Part shown: piece after piece, positions 1 through 8,467 of the stretch
How positions within the stretch are numbered: position 1 is the first letter of the stretch
Layout: every line of letters begins with the position of its first letter
Origin: Candidatus Opimibacter skivensis
Lineage (GTDB): Bacteria > Bacteroidota > Bacteroidia > Chitinophagales > Saprospiraceae
Reading direction: 5' to 3'
DNA length: 64,000 nucleotides
Assembly (NCBI GenBank): GCA_016721905.1
Contig: JADKHH010000029.1
Span: 1 to 64,000 of the forward strand
The notes under the pieces: model-generated
Seen by the model: only the letters and a program-made list of their open reading frames with translations
Told to the model about the DNA's origin: nothing
The model's database searches: none
Position numbers and translations under genes: made by a program

Positions 1-408
1 GTATAGCCATTTTCCTTGGCGCTACGGCATCACTATGGCTGTCTTGACTTGCTCGAGGATGGGGCCAGTAAGGATTCTCTTTTATCCACAAATTTGTTTT
101 TGCATATCTGGTCATAGGCGAGGATCTTGTTGCGCTCTTCTTCGAGCATAGCTGTCTCCGTTTCCTGAGCCTTTGGGGTGATCTCGACGGCCTGGACTTT
201 GCGCTCAAGCTCCTGGTATTTGAGCTGGAAATCACGTCATCTTTTTCACCTTTAGCCTGAAGCTGTTTGCCGAGGGCTTCCAGGTTTGATTCAGCTTCTT
301 TTACCTGCGGCATACCTTCGGGGATGCTTCCGGAGTTGACAAATGAGTTCTGTGCCTAGCGGTCACGGTCAACATTAAGCCAAAGGCTGCTGTCAGGGCA
401 TATTTCAT
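1..408 (-). pseudogene. OmpH/Skp-like periplasmic chaperone, 3' end outside window, frameshifted
   Basis: Read on the minus strand from the ATG at 406-408 the product starts MKYALTAAFGLMLTVTA, a signal peptide, followed in shifting frames by a charged helical segment (QVKEAESNLEALGKQL, LKYQELERKVQAVE, LEEERNKILAYDQ). That is the layout of OmpH/Skp proteins, which hold outer-membrane proteins in the periplasm. At least three frame changes are needed: just after the signal peptide, near 235 and near 20-35. The gene runs off the window at position 1. A second OmpH-like gene lies directly upstream (475-980), so the two form a tandem pair, as is common in Bacteroidota next to bamA. Assembly indels are more likely than decay, because the residues stay family-like on both sides of each shift. 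Confidence 0.6.
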
Positions 409-474
409 TATTGTTTCATGTACGTCTGAGGTGTTGATTTTAAAAAGTTTGCAAAGTAATGATTTGATCTTTAG

Positions 475-980
475 GGAAACGACCCGGATGATATCATCCG
501 TCTTGTCATATTCGGGTTGGAAAGATCAGGCCGCTGCTGCCGCCTTTATCAAAGATAAAGTCAAATCCACGGTCATCGGCATAGGTCACCAATAGCGCCA
601 TAAACCCTTTCCCTGTATGGGTTGTACGTCCTGGCGTTTCCGGAACAGGGCACCCTCGGGCCGAATTTTTCCTTCTGCAGATCCCTTACCTGCTTTTCAC
701 GCTCCATGATTTCTTCTTCTTTTTTCTTTCGGGCATCTTCGGAGAGGAGGACCTGCTCAGCCTGAGTACTTGTTGACATAGCCTTGATCTGGTCATACTC
801 AAGCGCGATCTGCTGGCGCCATTCGGCAGCGATTTTGTCCCCGGAGTTCGACCTGGGCAGCCTGGTAATCCGGCATTTCCTGCAATACCTTGGTGATATC
901 CACGATCGCAATACGCTGGGCGCTGAGGAGGTGATCGTTCCGAGGTCAACATCAAGGAACAAAAAGGTGATTTTATTCAT
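475..980 (-). pseudogene. OmpH/Skp-like periplasmic chaperone, frameshifted
   Basis: The ATG at 978-980 opens a hydrophobic leader (MNKITFLFL). After a frame change the mature part reads AQRIAIVDITKVLQEMPDYQ, which matches the OmpH start where a beta-strand is followed by 'tyr-Q' helices. A further shift near 845 leads to DKIAAEWRQQIALEYDQIKA and a coiled-coil (KKKEEEIMEREKQVRDLQKE). More shifts near 655 and 590 lead to the typical C-terminal strand ADDRGFDFIFDKGGSSGLIF. The restored length of about 165 residues is normal for Skp/OmpH. It would sit in the periplasm and bind unfolded outer-membrane proteins. It lies about 65 bp upstream of the second copy and is probably cotranscribed with it. 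The many shifts in 500 bp most likely reflect poor consensus quality near a contig end. Confidence 0.65.
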
Positions 981-1235
981 GGTTTAACATTATGTGATTG
1001 AATAGATCTTGTAGAGACGCCAAAAATACTTCAATTATTGGCTCACTTTCGTGTGATCAGACGATAGGTGTTCTTAAAAGTTTCATAGCCTTACCCATAG
1101 GTTGTGTAGACTAATGATATTAAACGCCTCAATGGTAATAACTAATATATTTTTAATGTCGAATACAACATTTCTTTAACCATCATTTAACGGAATGGTA
1201 AACCAAATTAACATGGCCCCAAGGTATGTTTAATT
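981..1235. other. Divergent intergenic region
   Basis: This AT-rich spacer separates the minus-strand OmpH genes from plus-strand hutH. I see no gene. It should hold both divergent promoters, but no clear TTG/TAnnTTTG pair stands out. Confidence 0.4.
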
Positions 1236-2735
1236 TTGGGGCATGGATCATTACGTATTGATGGGGCTGAACTGACCGTTGAAGATATCATCGGCATCAC
1301 CTCAGCTAAGCTCACCTTGTCCAGAAAAGAGTGTGGCAACTGCATCGCCGACAACCGGGCCGCTCTTGAAAATCTGCTCAGGAATTCCGGGAAAGATATT
1401 ATGGGATCAACACCGGTTTCGGATCCCTCTACTCAGTGACCGTGTCCCCTGATGGGTTGCAACAGCTCCAGACTAACCTGCTCCAGATCTCATACCTGTG
1501 GTGTCGGACCAGCCGTGCCGCAAGCTGTTGTACAGTTGACCCTGCTGATGAAGATTATCAGCCTGGCCCGTCAATCAGGTGTGCGAAAGGTGATCCGGTT
1601 TTTGCTTGACCTCTATAACCTCCATATCACTCCTGTAGTGCCAATGCTTGGTTCTTTGGGCGCCTCCGGAGACCTGGCACCATTAGCTCATCTCTGCCTG
1701 CCCATGATCGGCGAAGGCGAGGTGGTATATAAGAGAGAACAAATGCCTGCCGCGAAAGCACTGATACTGGCAGGACTCGATACGATCGACCTGGAACCAA
1801 GGAAGGGATTAGCCCTGATCAATGGTACGCAGTATTCACTTGCATGGTTAGTATATTCCATCAACAGTGCCCTGCGACTATCTGAAGTTTGTGAAATGAC
1901 AGCAGCCATGTCGATAGATGCATTTGATGCGCATCCGTCATTTCTGGACGCTGGTATTCATGCCGTTCGGAAACAGGTAGGACAAATGCAATCAGCCGAA
2001 GCCATCAGCAAGTGGCTGGATGGTAGTGAAGTGATAAAGAAAACCAAGGAGCATCTCCAGGATCCATATTCATTTCGTTGCGCTCCGCAGGTTCATGGCG
2101 CATCCAGAGATGTCATTACCTATGCAAAAACAATTGCGGACAGGGAAATAAATGCGGTGACAGATAATCCGCTTGTGTTGGGCGATGGGGATGATGTCCG
2201 TATTGTCTCTGGTGGAAATTTCCATGCACAACCGTTGGCACTGACTTCTGATTTTCTTGCGCTTGCATTGCTGAGTACGGGAAGTATTTCTGAAAGAAGA
2301 TCCTATCTTTTACTCGGAGGCAAACGCGGATTACCACCGACCCTTGCCCAAAACCCCGGTCTCGAATCCGGTATGATGATCTGCCAATACACTGCCGCTG
2401 CGATCGTCAACAGAAATAAAATCCTTTCACATCCGGCATCCACAGACTCCATTATCTCCAGCGCGGGACAAGAAGATCATGTAAGTATGGCGGCGAATGC
2501 AGGCATCAAGCTCTATGAAATCATCAACAACGTCTGGAAACTATTAGCAATAGAATGGATGATCAGCGCACAAGCCCTCGAATACCGCAGACCGCTGAAG
2601 ACTTCACCGCAACTTGAACAAAAGCATATAGCTTATCGGTTGCAGGTACTTCCTTTATCGGGCGACAGGTCCCATTCATCTGATATCGATATGACAGAGA
2701 ACTTTCTACGCCAGATTTCCTTTAGCAGGACCTGA
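1236..2735 (+). CDS. hutH: Histidine ammonia-lyase (frameshifted)
   Basis: This gene encodes the cytosolic enzyme that deaminates L-histidine to trans-urocanate, the first step of histidine degradation. The N-terminal piece (IDGAELTVEDIIGI, then ADNRAALENLL) and the main piece (1452-2735) are in different frames and join after the family segment that includes YGINTGFG, of which only GSTPV remains readable. The main piece contains GSLGASGDLAPLAH, whose Ala-Ser-Gly forms the MIO electrophile, and the active-site segments LINGTQYSL, DNPLV and SGGNFHAQP. The C-terminus EDHVSMAANAG followed by a DRSHSSDID-like end is also typical. The restored length of about 500 residues is normal. Start 1236 is the first in-frame ATG, but a start a few codons later is possible. 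No other hut genes are in the window. Confidence 0.8.
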
Positions 2736-3675
2736 CCGAACTACAGCAACAACTAAAAGAAAGTTTACAGGAGCTTGAGACGATCCGCAAAGTCAGCGAA
2801 CACACTGCCCAACTGAGAGAACGTCTTGCCGCTGAAGAAAAAGCATTGTTGGTGATGGAGACCACACTCGCCAAGGAACAGCGTGATGTCGAAACATTGG
2901 AGCGTGAAGGACTGACCTCTATGTTTCGAAATTTATAGGTGACCGTGAAGAAAAACTGGAAAAGGAAAGAGAAGAATATCTCCGGGCTTCCCTGCGATTC
3001 AACGAACTCTTTAAATCCGTAGAGCTCATCCGTTTCGAACTCGATTTACTTTCCAAAAAAGAACAATTACAGGAGACCGTAGCACGGAGAGTCGAAACCT
3101 TGATTGCTTATCGCGAAAAGGAACTCATAGACCTTGATCCGAAAGTTGCGTTGGTACTGAAGGGCATCAACCAACAAGCCGATAAGCTCCACAAATACAG
3201 TGTCCAGGTAGAAGAAGCCCATGCAGCCGGCATGAGAGCCATTGAACTTGTGCGTGGATGTGAACAAAATCTGATTGAAGCACAGCTCATGGGGCAGCGT
3301 GATATGTGGGGCAGTAAGTACCAAGGCACCGGACACCGCAAGCATGACGCTATCGACCGTGCAAGAGATCTGGCTTATCGTTCACGTCACGAGCTCATCC
3401 GTTTCGGCAATGAATTACAGGATGTCTTTAAAGGCATGCAACTCGACGTCAATATGACGATCGAAGATTTCGGACGATTCACCGATGTCTTTTTCGATAA
3501 CCTTATCACCGATTATCTCATCCAGCAAAAGATCAGCAAATCACTTGTCAACGTCAATGGCACGCGACAACGTCTCGATTATATCATGCTGAGCGTGGAT
3601 AGCGAGCGTGGGGTGATACGAGAGAAACTGGAGAGGCTGGAGGAAGAGAGGAAGAAAATTGTAGTTAGCAGTTAG
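2726..3675 (+). CDS. Long coiled-coil protein of unknown function (frameshifted)
   Basis: Reading LTELQQQLKESLQELETIRK onward gives a continuous heptad-rich, Glu/Lys/Gln-rich protein of about 315 residues. A one-base shift at about 2930 (an AAAA run read as AAA, producing a false TAG) splits it; the second part is open to 3675. No enzyme motif or membrane segment is visible. The C-terminal half (KYQGTGHRKHDAIDRARDLA, DVFKGMQLDVNMTIEDFGRF) is less regular and resembles the helical protein-interaction proteins found next to amino-acid lyases in Bacteroidota, but I cannot name a family. The start is unclear: hutH ends within the same 30 bases, so the genes overlap or abut and are probably cotranscribed. 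Confidence 0.6.
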
Positions 3676-3730
3676 CAGTCGGCAGTTAGCAGTATTTAGT
3701 AGGCGGTAAGCAGTCGGCAGTAATAAGTTA
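3662..3730. repeat. Degenerate GTTAGCAGT/GTCGGCAGT word repeat
   Basis: The spacer after the coiled-coil gene consists of short imperfect copies of TTAGCAGT and TCGGCAGT. The same word family recurs at 32285-32330 and inside the coding region near 14490-14530. Confidence 0.7.
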
Positions 3731-3740
3731 TGTGTTTTTT

Positions 3741-3766
3741 GAATTGCAGCCGAAGGCTGCAATTTC
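3741..3766. repeat. Hairpin with stem AATTGCAGCC and loop GAA
   Basis: A 10-bp perfect stem (AATTGCAGCC pairing with GGCTGCAATT) closes on a three-base loop just outside the left end of the RAYT unit. Related hairpins built on GCAGCC are found at 19542, 19699 and 55145. Confidence 0.65.
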
Positions 3767-3775
3767 ATTGATTTC

Positions 3776-4502
3776 GTTAAGCGTTGATTGTATCTACGCT
3801 TTCATGTCTGCAAATTTTCAATTTGCGTATTTTAGAAATCACTAACCTCAATTTCAATCAAAGCAGGTAAGCCTACATAATTGCGCATACTACTATACAA
3901 CCAATCTTCAGGACGTTCAACCCATCCAGCTCGTACAGGATTTTGATGGATGTAATTCAATTTCTGCAAGAAAAATGGCTGATGTATAATCAATTCAGCA
4001 TGGTTTCATGCCTCCAGAATTGGTGTTGGCTATTCCTTGAATTATATTTTGCAGCAAACTCAAATCGCTTAATCATCCAATCCCTACGGCTCTCGGCAAC
4101 CTGATTTATTGTTTTAATGATCTTTGAAGCTGTGAACCTTTTAAAATCATGGATAAGGTCTGGTAAGTTTCCCTCTTTTGCCCTCATGATGCAATGCACA
4201 TGGTTGGTCATGAGTACATATCCCCAAAGTTGTAGCCCTTTTTCTTTTCTACAGAATGAGAAGCTGTCAAGGATAATATCCCTGTAGATCTTTCTAGTAA
4301 ATATGTCCACCCAATTTACTACCTGAAAGGTCAGGAAGTAGGTTTCGGCGGGATAATCAATTTGGTATCCGGTTGGCATTTTTTATTGAAAAATAGGGCC
4401 TGGATATATAAGAGTCGTAAGTCTTGCGTAAGTAAACGTAAGTATCCGTTTATGCAAATTAAAATTTGGAACGTTCAAGCGTAGATACAATCAACGCTTA
4501 AC
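3776..4502 (-). mobile_element. RAYT unit bounded by 25-bp inverted hairpin ends
   Basis: Positions 3776-3800 and 4478-4502 are exact 25-base reverse complements and enclose only a RAYT gene. Each end is itself a hairpin: a 6-bp stem AAGCGT/ACGCTT around AGATACAATCA. REP-associated tyrosine transposases usually sit between inverted REP hairpins, so this has the structure of a complete unit. A solo hairpin with the same TAGATACAATC core but a different stem lies at 12770-12792. Further hairpins sit just inside the left end (GCAAAT/ATTTGC at 3810-3826) and just outside the right end (14-bp stem, 4509-4543). Confidence 0.75.
3832..4379 (-). CDS. REP-associated tyrosine transposase (RAYT, Y1/IS200-like), one frameshift
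   Basis: RAYTs are single-domain HUH nucleases that cut and join single-stranded REP hairpins. The N-terminal piece (129 residues from the ATG at 4379) carries YFLTFQVVNWVDIF, then GYVLMTNHVHCIMR, whose His-x-His is the metal site, followed by DLIHDFKRFTASKI. The C-terminus is out of frame by one base near 4000 and reads ELIIHQPFFLQKLNYIHQNP then VRAGWVERPEDWLYSS; the Tyr of NYIHQNP is the expected nucleophile. Restored length is about 181 residues, normal for the family. The gene ends at TAA 3832-3834. It is the only gene between the inverted hairpins and may act on the hairpin repeats spread through this genome. It could be inactive if the shift is real. Confidence 0.8.
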
Positions 4503-4508
4503 AATATT

Positions 4509-4543
4509 TGCAATAAATGCAGAAGAAGCCTGCATTTATTGCA
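4509..4543. repeat. 14-bp-stem hairpin outside the RAYT unit
   Basis: TGCAATAAATGCAG pairs perfectly with CTGCATTTATTGCA across the 7-base loop AAGAAGC. It sits between the RAYT end and the 3' end of the metallo-hydrolase gene. It could act as a transcription barrier, but no T run follows on either strand. Confidence 0.65.
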
Positions 4544-4578
4544 TCAACTAGATTTTTATTAAATTTTCAATTTGCTAT

Positions 4579-5991
4579 TCACTCCAATCGCTCAGTCTCT
4601 CCCATCGCAGGTATTTCAATATGCTGAAATCCGTTTTCGCGCAGATAGGAACGCCATGCCTGCTGGGTATCGTACTCGCCGTGCACGAGGAAGAGTTTCT
4701 TGAGTTTTGATTTCTGGTTATAGACAAAGTCTTTCATCTCATCGCGGTCGCCATGGGCAGAGAATGAGTCCATGACTTCGACATCGGCTTTGACCTCCAT
4801 GTATTGATTGAAAATCTTGAGTCCGGGGGCACCTGCGCGGAGTTTGCCACCGGGAGTGTCGGGACTGCAATAGCCGACGATAAGGAAGGTGGCACGTGGA
4901 TCTTCGACATTATTGAAAAGGTGGTGCTTGACACGGCCTGCATTCATCATGCCGGAGGAGGAGATGATGATGCAGGGTTCCTTGCTGTTGTTAAGCGATT
5001 TTGATTCTTCGGACTGGCGGATATACGTCAGATCATTGAAGCCAAAGGGATTATTGTCGATGAGCATGTATTCACTCAGTTGGTTGTCGAAGCACTCGGG
5101 ATGAGAACCATAGACAGCCGTGGCATTGATGGCGAGCGGGCTATCGACATATACTTTCACCTTGGGCAGGAGGCCTGCTGTATTAGCCTGGTCAAGGAGA
5201 TACACGATCTCTTGGGTGCGGCCCACGCTGAAGGCTGGGATGATCAGCTTGCCGCGTTTTTCAAGGCATGTTTTCTTGATGATACGGAGGAATCGTTCCA
5301 TTTCATTGGGCTGTGATTCATGGATGCGGTCACCATAGGTGGATTCGCAGATGAGGTAATCACATTCGGGCATCGGTTGAGGGTCGCGTAGGATCGGACG
5401 ATGCGGGCGACCTATGTCTGCCGTGAAGCCGAGCATCGTCGTCTTTCCATTTTCCTTTATCTCCAAAGTCACGGATGCACTCCCGAGTATATGGCCTGCG
5501 TCACTAAACAACACCCTGACATCGTCATGGATCTTGTGCCATTGGTCATAGCCATAGCCCACAAACAACTTCATGGCGGTATCAACATCCATGGACGTGT
5601 ACAGTGGATCCCTTATGGCGATGCCTTCTTCATCTCTGCGGTCCACATTTTTTTTGTTGAAAAACTCAGCATCCTTTTCCTGGATATGGGCGCTGTCCAG
5701 GAGCATGATCGTACAAAGGCTGCGTGTGGCATGCGTCGAATGGATAGGCCCTTTAAAACCATCCTTGACGAGCTTTGGTAACCTGCCGCAATGATCGATG
5801 TGGGCATGTGAAAGCACAACGCAGTCTATTTCCTCCGGATTGAAGAGGAACATGCTGTTGCTGATAAGATCTTCTTTATAGCTGCCCTGGAACAAACCGC
5901 AGTCGAGCAGGATCTTAAAGCCGTTGTCGAGTGTGACGAGGTGGCTGGAGCCGGTGACCTGGCGGGCTGCCCCGCAAAATTTGATGTTCAT
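4579..5991 (-). CDS. Metallo-beta-lactamase/beta-CASP family RNA-processing hydrolase
   Basis: The 470-residue protein begins MNIKFCGAARQVTGSSHLV, the usual start of the CPSF73/Ysh1-like beta-CASP group. Zinc-binding motif SHAHIDHCGRLP (His62, His64, Asp66, His67), then His167 in DAGHILGSA and Asp192 in TADIGRP, give a complete two-zinc site. ESTYGDRIH and IIPAFSVGRTQEIVYLL belong to the beta-CASP insertion, and SFSAHGDRDE plus FLVHGE form the C-terminal RMMBL part. Family members are endo/exoribonucleases in the cytosol, so an RNA-processing role is likely. The substrate is not known. It is transcribed alone, away from the hairpin array at 6069-6336. Confidence 0.88.
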   Translation of the reverse strand: MNIKFCGAARQVTGSSHLVTLDNGFKILLDCGLFQGSYKEDLISNSMFLFNPEEIDCVVLSHAHIDHCGRLPKLVKDGFKGPIHSTHATRSLCTIMLLDSAHIQEKDAEFFNKKNVDRRDEEGIAIRDPLYTSMDVDTAMKLFVGYGYDQWHKIHDDVRVLFSDAGHILGSASVTLEIKENGKTTMLGFTADIGRPHRPILRDPQPMPECDYLICESTYGDRIHESQPNEMERFLRIIKKTCLEKRGKLIIPAFSVGRTQEIVYLLDQANTAGLLPKVKVYVDSPLAINATAVYGSHPECFDNQLSEYMLIDNNPFGFNDLTYIRQSEESKSLNNSKEPCIIISSSGMMNAGRVKHHLFNNVEDPRATFLIVGYCSPDTPGGKLRAGAPGLKIFNQYMEVKADVEVMDSFSAHGDRDEMKDFVYNQKSKLKKLFLVHGEYDTQQAWRSYLRENGFQHIEIPAMGETERLE

Positions 5992-6068
5992 CTTGTCTGA
6001 TTTTTAATCAGGACAAGATAGTGAGAAGGCGTGAGAGCGTGAGGACGTGAGAAAGTGAAATCAAGGCT

Positions 6069-6336
6069 GGTTCAAGTCTTCAGACTTGAACCTCATATAT
6101 GCTCGTCTCCTGACGAGCGGGTTGATTCCTTGCAGAGCCGCTACCATCCATTAGTACACATGAAGACAATGGTTTTACTCTCGCGTCAGGAGACGCAAAG
6201 CATATTGTATTCAAGTCTGGAGACTTGAACGAACGGGTAAAACTATTACGCTCGTCTGGAGACGAGATTATATGGCATTTAAGTCTGAAGACTTAAACGA
6301 GCGGTATTTATTTAAGTCTGATGATTTTAAACGAGC
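6069..6336. repeat. Seven-hairpin array of the AAGTC/CTCGTC composite family
   Basis: Hairpins lie at 6069-6092 (TTCAAGTCT arms), 6101-6118 (GCTCGTCTCCTGACGAGC), 6183-6196 (GCGTCAGGAGACGC), 6210-6229 (TTCAAGTCTGGAGACTTGAA), 6251-6266 (CTCGTCTGGAGACGAG), 6278-6297 (TTTAAGTC arms) and a decayed copy at 6310-6330. Many are followed by CGAACGG or CGAGCGG and linked by TGCAATAT-like words. The same family recurs at seven other loci in the window. Confidence 0.85.
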
Positions 6337-6370
6337 AGATCAGAAGCAGTGTCAATCTTCATTTGAAGAG

Positions 6371-6562
6371 CTATTCCCGATCAGACGGTTTGCCCGCGAT
6401 GTACATGATGAGCCCGATGATGACAAGACCACCACGTATTGCCCACGACACACCTGGTCCCCAATTGTTGACCCAATTAAGAAACATAAAATTCATACCA
6501 GCAAAGGGTAGTACGATAGACAGTAAGCCCACGATAGCGATAAATCCTCCGAAGAAACGCAT
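6371..6562 (-). CDS. Small two-helix inner-membrane protein
   Basis: The 63-residue product has two hydrophobic helices (about residues 3-28, FFGGFIAIVGLLSIVLPFAG, and 40-58, SWAIRGGLVIIGLIMYIAG) and a short polar tail KPSDRE. This layout matches small conserved hypothetical membrane proteins of Bacteroidota. There is no known function. It stands alone next to a hairpin array, but the amino-acid composition is clearly protein-like, unlike the other short frames in this spacer. Confidence 0.7.
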   Translation of the reverse strand: MRFFGGFIAIVGLLSIVLPFAGMNFMFLNWVNNWGPGVSWAIRGGLVIIGLIMYIAGKPSDRE

Positions 6563-6630
6563 GATGATTTGAGTTTTGTTTCAGGGAAGATGATGCTTTA
6601 GGATAAAATGCATAAGCGTTTTGCCCCTAA

Positions 6631-6690
6631 GTCCTCCCACTGCACCTTCGGGGGCAGGATCTTCGCTTTGCTTCGACCTGAAGGGGACTT
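6631..6690 (-). repeat. CAGGTCG...ATCCCGCC-type dispersed repeat, copy 1
   Basis: Read on the minus strand this segment has CCCCTTCAGGTCGAAGC and then GCGAAGATCCTGCCCCCG. It matches plus-strand copies at 15692-15749 and 18083-18147. Confidence 0.6.
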
Positions 6691-6826
6691 GAATGGAGAA
6701 TAATAGACTTTAGATGCCAGACTCGCAGACACAAGACGGGGGATGTTGAATTCGCTCGTCAGTTGTCTTCGCTGAAAAAGCTGCGACAAAGGGAGACAAG
6801 GGTTTTGAATAAAATAGAACAAGCCA

Positions 6827-7411
6827 TTAATAATTGAAAATAATATGATCACCCAAAATGGCTTGTAAATTACTTCTAAAGATTGCAGATGGTTTAAATG
6901 GCACCTTCCAGATATCGCACTCAGTCGCCTTACCAGACAACAACAAAATTCTATATAAGCCTATGTCGTCATCATTTATTTCTTTCTCAAAATAATTAGA
7001 TTGTAATAGAAATTCTCTAAAGAAAGGCCAATGAGATTTGTCAGCACTTAAAATTGCCTCCTTTACAGGATACTTTATTCCGGCAAACGGAGACGAAGGT
7101 CGACAATATCCTTTTGATGCAAAATGCTTAATAATGACTTGATATCCTGAATCATGACGCATGGCTAGTAAGCTATGAATAATGGCATGGATAAACTTGT
7201 GATTTGTTGAAACAATCAAAGCACTATCAAGGGAGTGTATAAACTCTAGTTCTTTCCGATCAACAATTGCATTGTGATTTTCAATCCAGCTAGAATCGAT
7301 AGTATAATTATATGGGGCTAGAATGTTTAATGCCAATAAATCTAATGTATCCTCTTGAGAGAAAGAGAAAGTATAAATAAACATGAGTATTATTATAGAA
7401 ACAAACTTCAC
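6827..7411 (-). CDS. Secreted hypothetical protein
   Basis: The 194-residue product starts with a clear signal peptide (MKFVSIIILMFIYTFSFSQ, cut before EDTLDL). The mature part is mostly helical with no recognised motif. It has segments such as KFIHAIIHSLLAMRHDSGYQ and FFREFLLQSNYFEKEI that could form HEAT-like helical pairs, but that is a guess. Codon use is AT-rich compared with its neighbours. It is flanked on both sides by repeat-filled spacers and has no operon partner. Confidence 0.65.
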   Translation of the reverse strand: MKFVSIIILMFIYTFSFSQEDTLDLLALNILAPYNYTIDSSWIENHNAIVDRKELEFIHSLDSALIVSTNHKFIHAIIHSLLAMRHDSGYQVIIKHFASKGYCRPSSPFAGIKYPVKEAILSADKSHWPFFREFLLQSNYFEKEINDDDIGLYRILLLSGKATECDIWKVPFKPSAIFRSNLQAILGDHIIFNY

Positions 7412-7539
7412 GTTAATTTTATTTAAAAATATTTGTGTAGCTCTGCTTAAATGATTAACACAAAATTTATCAAGAGCTGAAAATGGAATGGTATCAGATA
7501 TTTTATTTTAAATTAGTTTGTCTGATCTCTCGAACCCTG

Positions 7540-7633
7540 AATAAGCCAATTTAACTTTAAACGTATCAACATATCAACTCATCAACTCATCAACCTATCA
7601 GCTCATAAGCCAATAAGCTCATAAGCTTATAAG
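7540..7633. repeat. CATCAACTCATCAAC / CTCATAAGC word repeat
   Basis: Downstream of sdhB the spacer is filled with degenerate copies of ATCAACTCATCAAC and then ATAAGCTCATAAGC. Similar ATCAACC words occur at 16355-16395 and, on the other strand, at 53260-53360. Confidence 0.65.
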
Positions 7634-8389
7634 CTACACATTGCTTGTCAAGCTGCTCTTCAAATACCACCGATTCAACCTCGCGATATTCGATACAGAG
7701 ATTTCCTTAGGGCATTCTGCTTCGCAGGCATAGGTGTTTGAGCATCGGCCGAAACCTTCCTTGTCGTGTTGATGCACCATGGCTTGAACACGACGTGCAT
7801 TTTCAACCTCACCTTGTGGGAGGAGCCCGAGATGGGATGCCTTGGCTGCGGTAAAGAGCATCGCAGATCCATTCGGACATGCAGCTACGCAGGCACCACA
7901 GCCTATGCAGGCAGCGGCATCCATAGATTGTGATGCAAGATCTTTTTCGATCGGAATGGTATTGCCATCAACGGCAGCACCGGTATTGACAGACACAAAT
8001 CCACCTGCCTGGATGATGCGGTCGAATGAACCACGATCTACGACCAGGTCACGGATGACCGGGAATGCCTTCGCGCGGAATGGTTCTACCCATATATGAT
8101 CGCCATTCTGGAAGTGGCGCATGTGCAACTGACAAGCAGTCGTGCCACCTAACGGTCCATGTGGACGGCCATTGATCACCATACTGCAGGCACCGCAGAT
8201 ACCTTCGCGGCAATCGTGCTCGAATGCCACAGGTTCTTTCTTCTGCTCAATCAATGTCTGGTTGAGGACATCGAGCATCTCGAGAAAAGACATGTGCTCA
8301 TTGGCATCCACGACATGCGTTTCGAATGTACCGGTGTCATTGGCATGACGCTGGCGCCAGATATGGAGAGTTAGTTTCATTGCACTCAT
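7634..8389 (-). CDS. sdhB: Succinate dehydrogenase/fumarate reductase iron-sulfur subunit
   Basis: This subunit carries electrons from SdhA to quinone in respiratory complex II on the inner face of the cytoplasmic membrane. The 251-residue sequence has the [2Fe-2S] ligands Cys60, Cys65, Cys68 and Cys86 (HDCREGICGACS, TACQLH). The C-terminal ferredoxin part has Cys161, Cys164, Cys167 and Cys171 (CIGCGACVAAC) and Cys216, Cys222 and Cys226 (CSNTYACEAEC). All cluster ligands are present. The start could be residue 1 or Met4 (MKLTLHIW). It is the third gene of sdhCAB, separated from sdhA by 78 bp that hold a 52-bp perfect palindrome, which may set its expression apart from sdhCA. Confidence 0.95.
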   Translation of the reverse strand: MSAMKLTLHIWRQRHANDTGTFETHVVDANEHMSFLEMLDVLNQTLIEQKKEPVAFEHDCREGICGACSMVINGRPHGPLGGTTACQLHMRHFQNGDHIWVEPFRAKAFPVIRDLVVDRGSFDRIIQAGGFVSVNTGAAVDGNTIPIEKDLASQSMDAAACIGCGACVAACPNGSAMLFTAAKASHLGLLPQGEVENARRVQAMVHQHDKEGFGRCSNTYACEAECPKEISVSNIARLNRWYLKSSLTSNV

Positions 8390-8408
8390 GTGTCTATGAT
8401 TTTCTGCA

Positions 8409-8460
8409 TTTTTTTCGAATGTAGAGACGCGATTAATCGCGTCTCTACATTCGAAAAAAA
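8409..8460. terminator. 52-bp perfect palindrome between sdhA and sdhB
   Basis: Every base from 8409 to 8460 pairs around a TTAA centre. The core is TAGAGACGCGATTAATCGCG and the arms end in a T run and an A run. In RNA this is a very strong hairpin followed by U residues in the sdhA-to-sdhB direction. It could be a partial terminator or an mRNA-stability element inside the operon. It may also be another member of the hairpin families of this genome. Confidence 0.75.
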
Positions 8461-8467
8461 ATGTGAT

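Noticed and set aside
6069..6336. CRISPR array
   Set aside because: The repeated units are hairpins with related but non-identical stems and have no unique spacers of constant length; no cas genes are present.
6598..6852. 84-codon minus-strand frame
   Set aside because: It runs through a dispersed repeat and overlaps the end of the secreted-protein gene; no family features.
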